Below, piece after piece: positions 1-8,546 of a stretch of DNA of 64,000 nucleotides; position 1 is the stretch's first letter; the number at the start of each line of letters is the position of its first letter. Origin of the DNA: Aurantibacter crassamenti (GTDB lineage Bacteria; Bacteroidota; Bacteroidia; Flavobacteriales; Flavobacteriaceae). The DNA is taken from assembly GCF_016811105.1 (NCBI RefSeq), contig NZ_JAFBGM010000002.1, positions 372,001-436,000 on the forward strand. The letters run 5' to 3'. A model generated the notes under the pieces. The model saw nothing but the letters and a program-made list of their open reading frames with translations, had not been told where the DNA came from and did not search any database. A program made the translations under genes and the position numbers.

Positions 1-281
1 AGGAAAATTATAATGAAGAAACTGGTGTAGTTGAAGTAGAAGGCGATAATGTAACCTATAGAGCTACATACCTTATTGATGAAGAAGGAACCGTTTTTCA
101 TGAAGGTGTAAATCACATGCCCTTAGGCAGAAATGTAAACGAGTTTATTCGTTTGGTTGATGCATATACGCATGTTCAAGTTAAAGGTGAAGTTTGCCCT
201 GCCAACTGGGAAGAAGGTAAAGAAGCAATGACAGCTGACAGAAATGGAGTTGCTAACTACTTAGCAGAACACCAAAATTAA
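1..281 (+). CDS. 2-Cys peroxiredoxin (AhpC/Tsa family), C-terminal part
   Basis: Only the last 92 or so codons lie in the window; the reading frame starts at base 3 and stops with TAA at 279-281. The visible part has the peroxiredoxin end: NHMPLGRNVNEFIRLVDA, then GEVCPANW, where the cysteine is the C-terminal resolving cysteine of typical 2-Cys peroxiredoxins. The family reduces H2O2 and organic peroxides with electrons from thioredoxin or AhpF. The peroxidatic cysteine must lie upstream of the window. A thioredoxin-like gene follows at 345 and a thiol peroxidase at 1020, so this is a peroxide-defence cluster. The family is certain; the physiological reductant is inferred. Confidence 0.9.
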   Translation, partial: ENYNEETGVVEVEGDNVTYRATYLIDEEGTVFHEGVNHMPLGRNVNEFIRLVDAYTHVQVKGEVCPANWEEGKEAMTADRNGVANYLAEHQN

Positions 282-296
282 ATTGAAACAACTAGT

Positions 297-327
297 AATT
301 GTCACCAGTTTATTGCTGGTGACAATT
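297..327 (+). terminator. Perfect 12-bp inverted repeat after the peroxiredoxin gene
   Basis: The arms 297-308 and 316-327 are exact reverse complements around a 7-nt loop, 16 bases after the peroxiredoxin stop. No long T-run follows, so it may be a terminator, an mRNA 3'-end stabiliser, or an attenuator before the thioredoxin-like gene. Confidence 0.55.
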
Positions 328-344
328 CTATATAATAGCAAAAA

Positions 345-659
345 ATGGTATTAGAACTAGAACAAGATAATTTACAAGAAATCGTTTCAAAGCACAACAA
401 TGTAGTTGTTCAATATTCTGCAGGTTGGTGCGGAAATTGCAGAATAATGAAACCGAAATTCAAGAAAGAAGCATCCATAAATGAGGCTATTACTTTTGTA
501 CTTGTAGATGCCGAGAAATTTCCAGAGTCTAGAAAAATGGCTAATGTAGACAACCTGCCTACTTTTGCTGCTTTTACTAAAGGAGAATTAAAGAATCAGG
601 TGCAAACCAATAAATATGACGTTTTAAAAGAACTGATACATGAAGTTACCAGTAATTAA
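345..659 (+). CDS. Thioredoxin-family protein with WCGNC active site
   Basis: This 104-residue protein is a single thioredoxin fold. It has the active site WCGNCRIMKP near residues 27-36 and the cis-proline segment DNLPTFAAF near residues 67-75, in the usual order for the family. There is no signal peptide, so it should act in the cytoplasm. WCGNC differs from the WCGPC of classical thioredoxin, which suggests a specialised reductant, probably for the peroxiredoxin just upstream or the Tpx downstream (inference from position). Its last 20 bases overlap the next gene at 640, so the two are probably translationally coupled. Confidence 0.85.
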   Translation: MVLELEQDNLQEIVSKHNNVVVQYSAGWCGNCRIMKPKFKKEASINEAITFVLVDAEKFPESRKMANVDNLPTFAAFTKGELKNQVQTNKYDVLKELIHEVTSN

Positions 660-897
660 GCATTTAACTAATTTCATTGAAAATAACGATGAAGATTATT
701 TAGTTGAAACCATAGAAACTTTAGAAGATCTTACTGAGCTAAGTTCGCTTAAAGATGAAGAACTTGATGTAATTGGTGAGCTTATTTCAAATATGTATGG
801 AGCCTTGGAAGTTCATAAATCTGTAAAGGAAGGGAAACCTAAAAAGGAAGCCCTCAATGATTTCATGCAACGTGTAATGGGTGCTATTGATAAATAG
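640..897 (+). CDS. Small acidic conserved protein (DUF6952-like) coupled to the thioredoxin gene
   Basis: An 85-residue, mostly helical, acidic protein without signal peptide, membrane segment or cysteines. It starts inside the end of the thioredoxin-like gene in another frame (20-bp overlap). From memory it resembles a small Bacteroidota family (DUF6952) that recurs next to peroxiredoxin/thioredoxin genes; I cannot check this here. No biochemical function is known to me. The constant neighbourhood suggests a partner or regulator of the redox pair. A hairpin with a T-run closes the unit at 927-959. Confidence 0.75.
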   Translation: MKLPVIKHLTNFIENNDEDYLVETIETLEDLTELSSLKDEELDVIGELISNMYGALEVHKSVKEGKPKKEALNDFMQRVMGAIDK

Positions 898-926
898 AAA
901 TTATCAACATTTATATTGATAGAATT

Positions 927-959
927 AAGCCTAGCATTTTAAGCTGGGCTTTTATTTTT
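927..959 (+). terminator. Rho-independent terminator after the redox gene pair
   Basis: The arms 927-935 and 943-951 pair over 9 bp (one G-U) around a 7-nt loop and are followed by a T-rich tract to 959. It lies 30 bases after the stop of the small protein and separates it from tpx. Confidence 0.75.
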
Positions 960-1019
960 AAGAAGACCTTAGATTCCCTTAATATTTTTTAATTTCACAA
1001 AAAATTAAAATCCACATAA

Positions 1020-1526
1020 ATGGCTTCAGTAACACTAAAGGGTAATACAATTAATACCATAGGCGAATTACCTACTTCAGGTAGCAGTGCTCCTAATTTT
1101 TCATTAACAAAAAATGATTTATCAACTGCATCATTAGCTGATTATTCAGGTAAAAAAGTCGTTTTGAATATTTTTCCAAGTGTTGATACAGGTACCTGTG
1201 CTACATCTGTTAGAAAATTCAATGAACAAGCAGCCGCTCTAGATAATACAATAGTACTTTGTATATCAAAAGATTTACCATTTGCTCAAGCTCGTTTTTG
1301 CGGAGCTGAAGGAATTGATAAAGTAGAGCTACTATCTGATTTTAGAGACGGTAACTTTGGTAAAGCCTATAATGTTGAATTTGTTGATGGTCCGTTACAA
1401 GCGTTGCACTCTAGAGCAATAGTAGTTTTAGATGAAAGTGGTACTGTAATTCATTCGCAACAAGTTGCTGAAACTGTTGATGAACCTGATTATGCTGCTG
1501 CAATCAACGCACTGAATAATGCCTAA
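1020..1526 (+). CDS. tpx: Thiol peroxidase Tpx
   Basis: An atypical 2-Cys peroxiredoxin of 168 residues, the usual Tpx length. The peroxidatic cysteine is C60 in VDTGTCATSVRKFN and the resolving cysteine is C94 in ARFCGAEG; both have the Tpx spacing. It reduces lipid and alkyl hydroperoxides using thioredoxin in the cytoplasm or periplasm. There is no clear signal peptide here. It is the third peroxide-related gene within 1.5 kb. Its last 8 bases overlap the downstream DgkA-type gene, so the two are co-translated. Identification is firm. Confidence 0.95.
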   Translation: MASVTLKGNTINTIGELPTSGSSAPNFSLTKNDLSTASLADYSGKKVVLNIFPSVDTGTCATSVRKFNEQAAALDNTIVLCISKDLPFAQARFCGAEGIDKVELLSDFRDGNFGKAYNVEFVDGPLQALHSRAIVVLDESGTVIHSQQVAETVDEPDYAAAINALNNA

Positions 1527-1884
1527 AGAATCATTTGCAGTAAATAGAATTAAAAGTGTGGGCTTCGCTATGCGAGGCGCACTACTTTTGATTCGTACAG
1601 AAGCAAGTATAAAGATTCAATTGTTTCTTGCAATTGTTATGACCGCACTTGGATTTTATTTTGAAATATCAAGGATAGAATGGATACTTCAGGTGCTTGC
1701 AATTGCCATGGTTATGGGTGTTGAAGGTGCCAACACTGCAATTGAAAAAATCTGCGATTTCATACACCCTGATTTTAATTCAAAAATCGGATTTATCAAA
1801 GATGTTTCTGCCGGAGCCGTAATGCTAGTTTCTATAGGCGCCGTTATAGTAGGTTTAATAATCTACCTTCCTAAGATAGTTTAA
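1519..1884 (+). CDS. Diacylglycerol/undecaprenol kinase family membrane protein
   Basis: A 121-residue integral membrane protein with three hydrophobic segments. It carries the family signature EGANTAIEKICDFIHP near residues 68-83, whose acidic and asparagine residues bind Mg-ATP in DgkA. Gram-negative members phosphorylate diacylglycerol and Gram-positive members phosphorylate undecaprenol; sequence alone does not decide which applies here. The next gene encodes an LTA-synthase-like phosphoglycerol transferase, whose diacylglycerol by-product would need a kinase for recycling. That makes diacylglycerol a reasonable guess. It overlaps tpx by 8 bp. Confidence 0.85.
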   Translation: MPKESFAVNRIKSVGFAMRGALLLIRTEASIKIQLFLAIVMTALGFYFEISRIEWILQVLAIAMVMGVEGANTAIEKICDFIHPDFNSKIGFIKDVSAGAVMLVSIGAVIVGLIIYLPKIV

Positions 1885-1921
1885 GGTTATTTTAAATCAC
1901 CTTTTTTGACAGTAATCAATT

Positions 1922-3862
1922 ATGGATAAATCTTTTCGCATAAACGAATATAAGATTTTGGCCTATCGCCTATTGTTAGCCTATTTCTTCTATTTCATAG
2001 CGCGAATTTTATTTTACATTTATAATCAAGATTTAGTAGCAATAGATTCTATTGGCAGTTTTTTAAAATTGTGTGTATTAGGTTTAACTTTTGATACAAC
2101 GGCAATACTTTACACCAATCTTCTCTTTATACTTCTTAGCGTATTACCGCTAATTATCAATACGTTACCAAAATTTCAGAAATTACTTTTTTGGGTTTAT
2201 TTCTTTCCAAATTTAATAGCCTTCGCCACAAATTTTATTGATTTTGCATATTATCGATTCACTTTTGCGCGAGCTTCGGTAGCTTCATTAGAATCAATAA
2301 ACAATGAACCTAATAAGTCAGGTTTACTATTTTCATTTGTAGGCGATTATTGGCACATATTTCTACTCTTCGGTATATGTACTTTTCTATGGATAAAATT
2401 ATATAAGCGTGTACAGATAGTCAAACAACAAGATTATAATAGCGCCAGATACTTTTCTTTTTCAATTTTTGCTTTTCTACTTATTGGCGTGCTCATTATA
2501 GGCGGAATTCGTGGCGATTTTAAACATAGTACACGGCCCATCACATTAATTGATGCAAGTAGACATGTAGAAATGCCCGAACATGCCAATATTGTATTAA
2601 ACACTCCCTTTAGCATCATCAGAACCTTTGGTAATAATAATTTTGAGAAAAAAAGCGGCATTTCTGAAGCCATAATTCAAAAAGCCTTTCATCCTATTAA
2701 AGAGTACCCCCGTGAGGTTAGCCAAAAGCCTAACATTGTATTAATTATTTTAGAAAGTGTTAGTAGAGAATACGTTGGTAGTTTCAATAAAGAAATGGGT
2801 ATTGAAAATTATGTTGGGTATACGCCATTCATCGACTCGTTAGCGCAACACAGTCTTATTTTTACCAATGCATATACCAATGGTAGAAAATCAATTCATG
2901 CAATGTCTTCCATTTTAGCAGGCATTCCTTCATTTAAAACAGCATATACTTCTTCACCTTATGCTACGCAAAAAACGCAATCTTTGATTTCAAACCTCAA
3001 TGAAATGGGGTATGACACCTCATTTTTTCATGGTGCACCCAACGGATCCATGGGATTTTCTGGCTATGCCAATATTTTAGGTTTTGATCATTATTATGGA
3101 AAAACCGAATACAATAATGATGCTGATTATGACGGAATTTGGGGTATTTGGGATGAACCCTTTCTAGGCTATGTAAACGAGGAATTATCAAAAAAACAAG
3201 AACCATTTATGGGCACTGTTTTCACAGTCACCTCTCATACACCATATATTATTCCTGAAAAATATGAAGGTAAATTTCCTGAAGGGCATGTAGCTATGCA
3301 TAAGTGTATTGGTTATACTGATCATGCTTTGAAAACATTTTTTGAAGCTGCAGCAAAAGAATCGTGGTATGAGAATACGATTTTTGTAATTACAGCAGAT
3401 CACACCAACCAGATTTATTATGACGAATATTTAAAAATGGTAAATCGATTTGCAGTACCTATATTATTCTATTCTCCTAAAGGAGATTTACTTGGTTCAA
3501 ATAATGATTTAGCCATGCAGATAGATATATTTCCGACTTTAATGGATCTCACAGGTTATAACAAACCTTTCAGAAGTTGGGGAAGAAGTTTAGTTAGTGA
3601 CAGCATTCAAAAACCGTATGCAATTACACATAATGGCTCTAATATGATGTTTATGCGTGACAGCCTTATTGGTGTGTTTACAAATGATAATACGCTTGGT
3701 TTTTATGATATAAGCGATAAAGGTTTAACAAACAATTTAAAATCAGAACCCACAGAAAATATGCAACAAATTGAACAAATGGCACGTGGTTTTGAACAAG
3801 ATTATATGAACCGTATTATCGATGGTCACTTGAGTGCAGAAGAATCAACTGGATCTCAATAA
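1922..3862 (+). CDS. LTA synthase family membrane-anchored sulfatase-fold transferase
   Basis: A 646-residue protein with about five N-terminal membrane helices (residues 15-205) followed by an extracytoplasmic alkaline-phosphatase/sulfatase-fold domain from about residue 265. The metal-binding start is NIVLIILESVSREYVG. The nucleophile region is NGRKSIHAMSSILAGIPS, around residue 324, with a serine where LtaS uses threonine. A later metal motif is ITADHTNQ. The family transfers phosphoglycerol or phosphoethanolamine to glycans or lipids in the periplasm. It lacks the CxPSR cysteine motif, so it is not a sulfatase. It lies 37 bp after the DgkA-type kinase. Confidence 0.85.
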   Translation: MDKSFRINEYKILAYRLLLAYFFYFIARILFYIYNQDLVAIDSIGSFLKLCVLGLTFDTTAILYTNLLFILLSVLPLIINTLPKFQKLLFWVYFFPNLIAFATNFIDFAYYRFTFARASVASLESINNEPNKSGLLFSFVGDYWHIFLLFGICTFLWIKLYKRVQIVKQQDYNSARYFSFSIFAFLLIGVLIIGGIRGDFKHSTRPITLIDASRHVEMPEHANIVLNTPFSIIRTFGNNNFEKKSGISEAIIQKAFHPIKEYPREVSQKPNIVLIILESVSREYVGSFNKEMGIENYVGYTPFIDSLAQHSLIFTNAYTNGRKSIHAMSSILAGIPSFKTAYTSSPYATQKTQSLISNLNEMGYDTSFFHGAPNGSMGFSGYANILGFDHYYGKTEYNNDADYDGIWGIWDEPFLGYVNEELSKKQEPFMGTVFTVTSHTPYIIPEKYEGKFPEGHVAMHKCIGYTDHALKTFFEAAAKESWYENTIFVITADHTNQIYYDEYLKMVNRFAVPILFYSPKGDLLGSNNDLAMQIDIFPTLMDLTGYNKPFRSWGRSLVSDSIQKPYAITHNGSNMMFMRDSLIGVFTNDNTLGFYDISDKGLTNNLKSEPTENMQQIEQMARGFEQDYMNRIIDGHLSAEESTGSQ

Positions 3863-3928
3863 TTCGTTCTTAAATAAAATTGACAAAAAAGCACTTGATA
3901 TAAAATATCTTAAAACAAAGGTTATTTG

Positions 3929-3936
3929 TACTTTTG
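3929..3936 (+). promoter_or_regulatory. Bacteroidota-type -7 box upstream of ftsK
   Basis: TACTTTTG matches the TAnnTTTG -7 consensus of Bacteroidota sigma-A promoters. It sits 21 bases before the ftsK start codon, giving a very short leader. No TTG element was found at the ideal -33 distance. Confidence 0.4.
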
Positions 3937-3957
3937 TGACGAATACAACCTGAATTA

Positions 3958-6339
3958 ATGGCAAAAAAGAAGACGGTCAGAAGAAAAACCAAGAGTACTT
4001 CCGCCCCCAAGAAAAAGATTTCATTAAAGCCTTCGAAACAGAATCAAATCATTCTAGGTAGCCTCTTAATTCTACTTAGCATTGCGTTATTCTTTAGTTT
4101 CGCGTCGTTTTATTTCACATGGCAATTTGATCAAAGCCTACTGAATCAATTTGGCGACCGTAACGCTGAAGCTGAAAATCTACTTAGAAAGTTTGGTGCA
4201 AGTATAAGTCACTTTGTGATGTACAAAGGTTTTGGTTTAGCATCTTTTATTCTTATTGGATTGTTATGTGTTTCAGGACTCTATTTATTTTTAAGTCTAG
4301 AGAAAAAAGGACTTTGGAAAAAATGGATATGGGGCTTAGTTTTCATGATATGGATTTCAATTGGTCTCGGTTTCTTTGCAATAGAACGTCCATTACTAGG
4401 CGGCATGGTAGGCTATGAAATGAATGATTTTCTACAAGATTATACTGGCAAAATTGGAGTTATTCTTTTATTGTTATTTGGATTAGTATTTATCATGGTT
4501 CGTCTTTTTAAATTTTCACCAGAGGGCATCGGTAACTATATAAACAGTAAAAGCAAATCAATTGCTTCTGAATTTAAGAAAACACCGAAATCAGAAAGTG
4601 AGATTGAAGACGCTAGTGACGAGATATTACTAACTCCTGAAAAGATTGAACCAATAATTGTCGACACCTATACCCACAAAAAAGATATTCCAAAAATTGA
4701 GGAAGACTTAGATCTTGAGATGCCTATAGTTACCCCGGTTGAAGAGGAGGAAGTTCTTGATATGGAGGTAACAAAGGTTATTGTTGAACAAGAAGAAACT
4801 GATAATATAGCGGATAAGCTAGTTGAAGATTTTGGTGAATTTGACCCAACCTTAGAATTAGGTAACTACAAATTTCCTACCATTGATTTATTAGAACAGC
4901 ATGGCGTTTCAGGTAGTATTACTATAAATCAAGAAGAGCTTGAAGAAAACAAAATAAAAATTGTTGAAACGCTTCGTAATTATAAAATTGGAATTGCTCA
5001 AATAAAGGCAACCATAGGGCCTACGGTTACACTTTATGAAATTGTACCAGAGGCTGGTGTACGTATTTCGAAGATTAAAAATTTAGAAGACGATATTGCA
5101 CTTTCACTAGCAGCATTGGGTATACGTATTATAGCACCAATACCAGGTAAAGGAACAATTGGCATAGAAGTACCAAACAAAAATGCCACTGTTGTATCAA
5201 TGCGTTCAGTAATTGCAGCAAGCAAATTTCAAAAAGCTGAAATGGAATTACCAATAGCCTTTGGTAAAACAATTAGTAATGAGACTTTTGTTGTCGATTT
5301 AGCTAAAATGCCACACATGCTAATGGCAGGTGCTACTGGGCAAGGTAAATCTGTAGGATTGAATGCTGTTTTAACTTCACTCTTGTATAAAAAGCATCCG
5401 GCTGAGGTTAAATTTATTCTTGTCGATCCTAAAAAAGTAGAATTAACCCTTTACAATAAAATTGAGCGTCATTTCTTGGCGAAACTTCCAGATTCTGCAG
5501 AAGCAATAATCACAGATAACACCAAAGTAATTCATACTTTGAATTCACTTTGTATAGAAATGGATAATCGGTACGAACTGCTTAAAACAGCAATGGTTCG
5601 AAACATTAAAGAATACAATGTTAAGTTTAAGTCCAGAAAGCTTAATCCGAATGACGGGCATAAGTTTTTACCTTATATAGTTGTTGTAATTGATGAGTTT
5701 GCAGATTTAATTATGACTGCTGGTAAAGAAGTAGAAACTCCAGTAGCCCGTTTAGCACAATTAGCGAGAGCTATTGGTATTCACTTGATTATTGCCACAC
5801 AAAGACCATCAGTAAATGTAATTACAGGTATTATCAAAGCTAACTTCCCTGCACGTATTGCGTTTAGGGTAGCTTCAAAAATTGACTCTAGAACTATTTT
5901 AGATGCACAAGGTGCAGATCAATTGATTGGGCGGGGTGACATGTTATTTACACAAGGCAATGATGTAACGCGTATACAGTGTGCATTTGTTGACACACCA
6001 GAAGTTGCGAAAATTACTGAATTTATTGGATCTCAGAGAGCTTATCCGCATGCACATGAATTACCTGAGTATGTTGGTGAAGACTCTGGCACGAGTCTTG
6101 AGTATGATAAAGCTGATCGTGATGCTATGTTTAAAGACGCAGCAGTAGTTATTGTTACTGCACAACAAGGTTCAGCATCATTAATACAAAGAAAATTGAA
6201 ATTAGGCTATAACCGAGCGGGTAGAATTATCGACCAACTCGAAGCAGCCGGAATAGTAGGTCCATTTGAAGGAAGTAAGGCAAGACAAGTCTATGTATCA
6301 GATTTAATTGCCCTTGATGAAATGTTAAAGAACGAATAA
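3958..6339 (+). CDS. ftsK: DNA translocase FtsK/SpoIIIE
   Basis: 793 residues. A lysine-rich N-terminus is followed by four membrane helices (about residues 28-185) and an acidic linker of about 100 residues. The motor domain has Walker A GATGQGKS near residue 458 and Walker B VVVIDEFADLI. The C-terminal winged-helix gamma domain (about 720-785) reads the polarity sequence on DNA. FtsK pumps DNA through the division septum and activates XerCD at dif. The length is normal for Bacteroidota, which have a shorter linker than E. coli. LolA follows 10 bp downstream. Identification is firm. Confidence 0.97.
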   Translation: MAKKKTVRRKTKSTSAPKKKISLKPSKQNQIILGSLLILLSIALFFSFASFYFTWQFDQSLLNQFGDRNAEAENLLRKFGASISHFVMYKGFGLASFILIGLLCVSGLYLFLSLEKKGLWKKWIWGLVFMIWISIGLGFFAIERPLLGGMVGYEMNDFLQDYTGKIGVILLLLFGLVFIMVRLFKFSPEGIGNYINSKSKSIASEFKKTPKSESEIEDASDEILLTPEKIEPIIVDTYTHKKDIPKIEEDLDLEMPIVTPVEEEEVLDMEVTKVIVEQEETDNIADKLVEDFGEFDPTLELGNYKFPTIDLLEQHGVSGSITINQEELEENKIKIVETLRNYKIGIAQIKATIGPTVTLYEIVPEAGVRISKIKNLEDDIALSLAALGIRIIAPIPGKGTIGIEVPNKNATVVSMRSVIAASKFQKAEMELPIAFGKTISNETFVVDLAKMPHMLMAGATGQGKSVGLNAVLTSLLYKKHPAEVKFILVDPKKVELTLYNKIERHFLAKLPDSAEAIITDNTKVIHTLNSLCIEMDNRYELLKTAMVRNIKEYNVKFKSRKLNPNDGHKFLPYIVVVIDEFADLIMTAGKEVETPVARLAQLARAIGIHLIIATQRPSVNVITGIIKANFPARIAFRVASKIDSRTILDAQGADQLIGRGDMLFTQGNDVTRIQCAFVDTPEVAKITEFIGSQRAYPHAHELPEYVGEDSGTSLEYDKADRDAMFKDAAVVIVTAQQGSASLIQRKLKLGYNRAGRIIDQLEAAGIVGPFEGSKARQVYVSDLIALDEMLKNE

Positions 6340-6349
6340 ATCAATAAAA

Positions 6350-6991
6350 ATGAAGAAATTTTTATTTTTAATACTTATTACGATTTCAACAATAGCATCA
6401 GCACAAAATGCTGGTAAAGCTAAAACCTTACTTGATGAAGTCTATAACAAGGTAAAAAGCTATGATAATATAGCTGTAGATTTCAAATATACGCTGAACA
6501 ACGCCGAGGCTGATATCAACCAAGAAACACGTGGTGATGTTACTTTGAAGGGTGAAAAATATGTTGCCAACTTTTTTGGTGCAAAACAACTTTATGACGG
6601 AGCAAAAGTATATACCGTTGTTCCAGAAAATGAAGAAGTAACCATTGAAGACAAATCTGATGACCCAAATGCCTTCTCCCCTTCAGAGCTACTTACATTT
6701 TACAAACAAGGTCAAACCTATTCATGGGATATTGAGCAAAATGTACAAGGTCGAAAAATTCAATTCATAAAACTCACTCCGATTGATACCAATTCTGAAA
6801 TAGAATCGCAATTATTGGGCATTGATGTTGAAACCAAACATATTCAAAAATTGATAATGACTGGTAAAAATGGCACCAAAACCACTATAACTGTTAATTC
6901 TTTTAAAACGAATCTGCCATTGTCAGAAACCTTATTTACCTTTGACGAAGGCAAGTACGAAGCAGATGGATATTACATCATTAAAAACTAG
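6350..6991 (+). CDS. lolA: LolA-like outer-membrane lipoprotein carrier
   Basis: A 213-residue periplasmic protein. The signal peptide is MKKFLFLILITISTIASAQ with cleavage after A18 or nearby. The mature part follows the LolA pattern: an amphipathic opening helix (KAKTLLDEVYNKVKSYDNI) and alternating beta strands of the half-barrel that holds the lipid moiety. The family shuttles lipoproteins from LolCDE to the outer membrane, which Bacteroidota need for their many surface lipoproteins. Between ftsK and an LptF/G-type permease it is part of an envelope/cell-division operon. Confidence 0.85.
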   Translation: MKKFLFLILITISTIASAQNAGKAKTLLDEVYNKVKSYDNIAVDFKYTLNNAEADINQETRGDVTLKGEKYVANFFGAKQLYDGAKVYTVVPENEEVTIEDKSDDPNAFSPSELLTFYKQGQTYSWDIEQNVQGRKIQFIKLTPIDTNSEIESQLLGIDVETKHIQKLIMTGKNGTKTTITVNSFKTNLPLSETLFTFDEGKYEADGYYIIKN

Positions 6992-7031
6992 TATTGAACT
7001 TGTCTTGAGTTCTTAATCTAACCCTGGTAAA

Positions 7032-8546
7032 TTGCGAATTCTAGACCAATACATTCTATCGAGGTTTCTCTATAATTTTTTTAGCTCATTCGTCATATTG
7101 ATGTTTATTTTCATCTTTCAGGCGATATGGCTTTTCATTGATGATTTTGCCGGAAAAGGACTTGACATTGCTATTATAAGCAAGTTTTTTCTCTACATGA
7201 TGCCAAGTCTTACTGAAAAGGTACTTCCGCTTACAGTATTACTATCCTCCATTTTAACGTTCGGAAGTTTTGCAGAGAACTATGAATTTGCTGCCATGAA
7301 AGCTTCAGGTATCTCTTTGCAACGTTCAATGCTTAGTCTCATTGTTTTTGTAACATTCTTAGGTGGCGTAACATTCTATTTTGCAAATAGCGTAATACCT
7401 GCTTCAGAACAAAAAATCTACAACATGAGAAGAAATATTGCTAAGGTAAAACCCGCCGCAGCAATAGAAGAAGGTGTTTTTAGTGATTTTGAGGGCATGA
7501 GCATTAAAGTCGATAGTAAACACGGCGAAAAAGATCGGTTTTTAAATAATGTTATTATTCATCAAAAAACGGCCACACAAATAAATAAGACAGTTATCAA
7601 AGCAAAAACTGGTGAATTGATCAGTAGTGAAGATTCTGAAGTTATACAATTGGTATTGCGAGATGGTAATCATTATGAAGATGTAGAGGTAAAAGATAGT
7701 AGAGACAAATTAAAACATCCATTTCTAAAAACCGAATTCGAAATTTACAGAATGAATATTGAAGCCCCAGAATTAGGTGGTGAAGATTTAGAGGCTGAAG
7801 GTGGAATTAGTACGGATAAGATGAAAAGTGTTGGTCGATTAACCAAAGATATCGATTCACTAAGAAATGATAATTTAAAAATTGTACGTGCTTTTTCAAA
7901 AAACATCAGTCATAGAGCAGGCGCATTTCCGTTCATAAAAAAAGATACCGTTAAAATCAACTTGAACGAAAAGTTAATTAAAGCAGATTCTACCAATCTG
8001 TTGCGACAACCCGATGATTTAGTTAAGGTCATTGCCGATTCAATTAAAACAACAGCAAACGTTATTGGGCTTTTTAATGAGTGGCAACAAATACAATTAT
8101 ACACTTCTGCAAAAAACAATATTACCAATGTTATCTCTTCAATTAAAGGTAAAAAAGAAGAGCTTGATAAAAGATATGAAATCTATAATAGGCATATACT
8201 CTCTTTACATAAGAAATTTGCTTTAGCATTATCATGTATTATTCTCTTTTTTGTTGGTGCACCTTTGGGCGCCATTATTAGAAAAGGAGGTATTGGTTTA
8301 CCCTTAGTGATTGCAGTATTGCTGTTTCTGGTCTATTATTTTCTGGGTGTTTTTGCCGAGAATTACGCTAAGAAGAGTAATATTCACCCTATATTAGGGG
8401 CCTGGTTATCTACAATGATAATGTTGCCTTTAGGTATTTTTCTAACTAAAAGAGCCACAGCCGATAAAGGAATGATGAACTTTGGAAACGCCATTGATTA
8501 TTTTAAAAAATTGTTTCGAAAGAAGAAAGAAATAGAAAACGCATGA
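7032..8546 (+). CDS. LptF/LptG (YjgP/YjgQ) family LPS export permease
   Basis: A 504-residue permease with the family's six helices, three N-terminal (residues 12-125) and three C-terminal (395-480). They flank a periplasmic jellyroll domain enlarged by about 130 residues compared with E. coli LptG. The start codon is TTG at 7032 (RILDQYILSRFLYNF), the only sensible start, because this amphipathic helix is conserved in the family. LptF and LptG form the membrane part of the LptB2FG ABC transporter that extracts LPS from the inner membrane. Which of the two this is stays open. It overlaps ribB by 4 bp (ATGA). Confidence 0.88.
   Translation: MRILDQYILSRFLYNFFSSFVILMFIFIFQAIWLFIDDFAGKGLDIAIISKFFLYMMPSLTEKVLPLTVLLSSILTFGSFAENYEFAAMKASGISLQRSMLSLIVFVTFLGGVTFYFANSVIPASEQKIYNMRRNIAKVKPAAAIEEGVFSDFEGMSIKVDSKHGEKDRFLNNVIIHQKTATQINKTVIKAKTGELISSEDSEVIQLVLRDGNHYEDVEVKDSRDKLKHPFLKTEFEIYRMNIEAPELGGEDLEAEGGISTDKMKSVGRLTKDIDSLRNDNLKIVRAFSKNISHRAGAFPFIKKDTVKINLNEKLIKADSTNLLRQPDDLVKVIADSIKTTANVIGLFNEWQQIQLYTSAKNNITNVISSIKGKKEELDKRYEIYNRHILSLHKKFALALSCIILFFVGAPLGAIIRKGGIGLPLVIAVLLFLVYYFLGVFAENYAKKSNIHPILGAWLSTMIMLPLGIFLTKRATADKGMMNFGNAIDYFKKLFRKKKEIENA

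Noticed and set aside
1922-3862. LTA-synthase-like gene considered as a sulfatase
   Set aside because: It lacks the C/S-x-P-S-R formylglycine motif and has the multi-helix membrane domain of the LtaS/EptA type.
8032-8226. Small frame inside the LptF/G-type gene, and similar shadows over pcaF, pobA and pcaB
   Set aside because: These are alternative frames of well-identified genes with no independent support.
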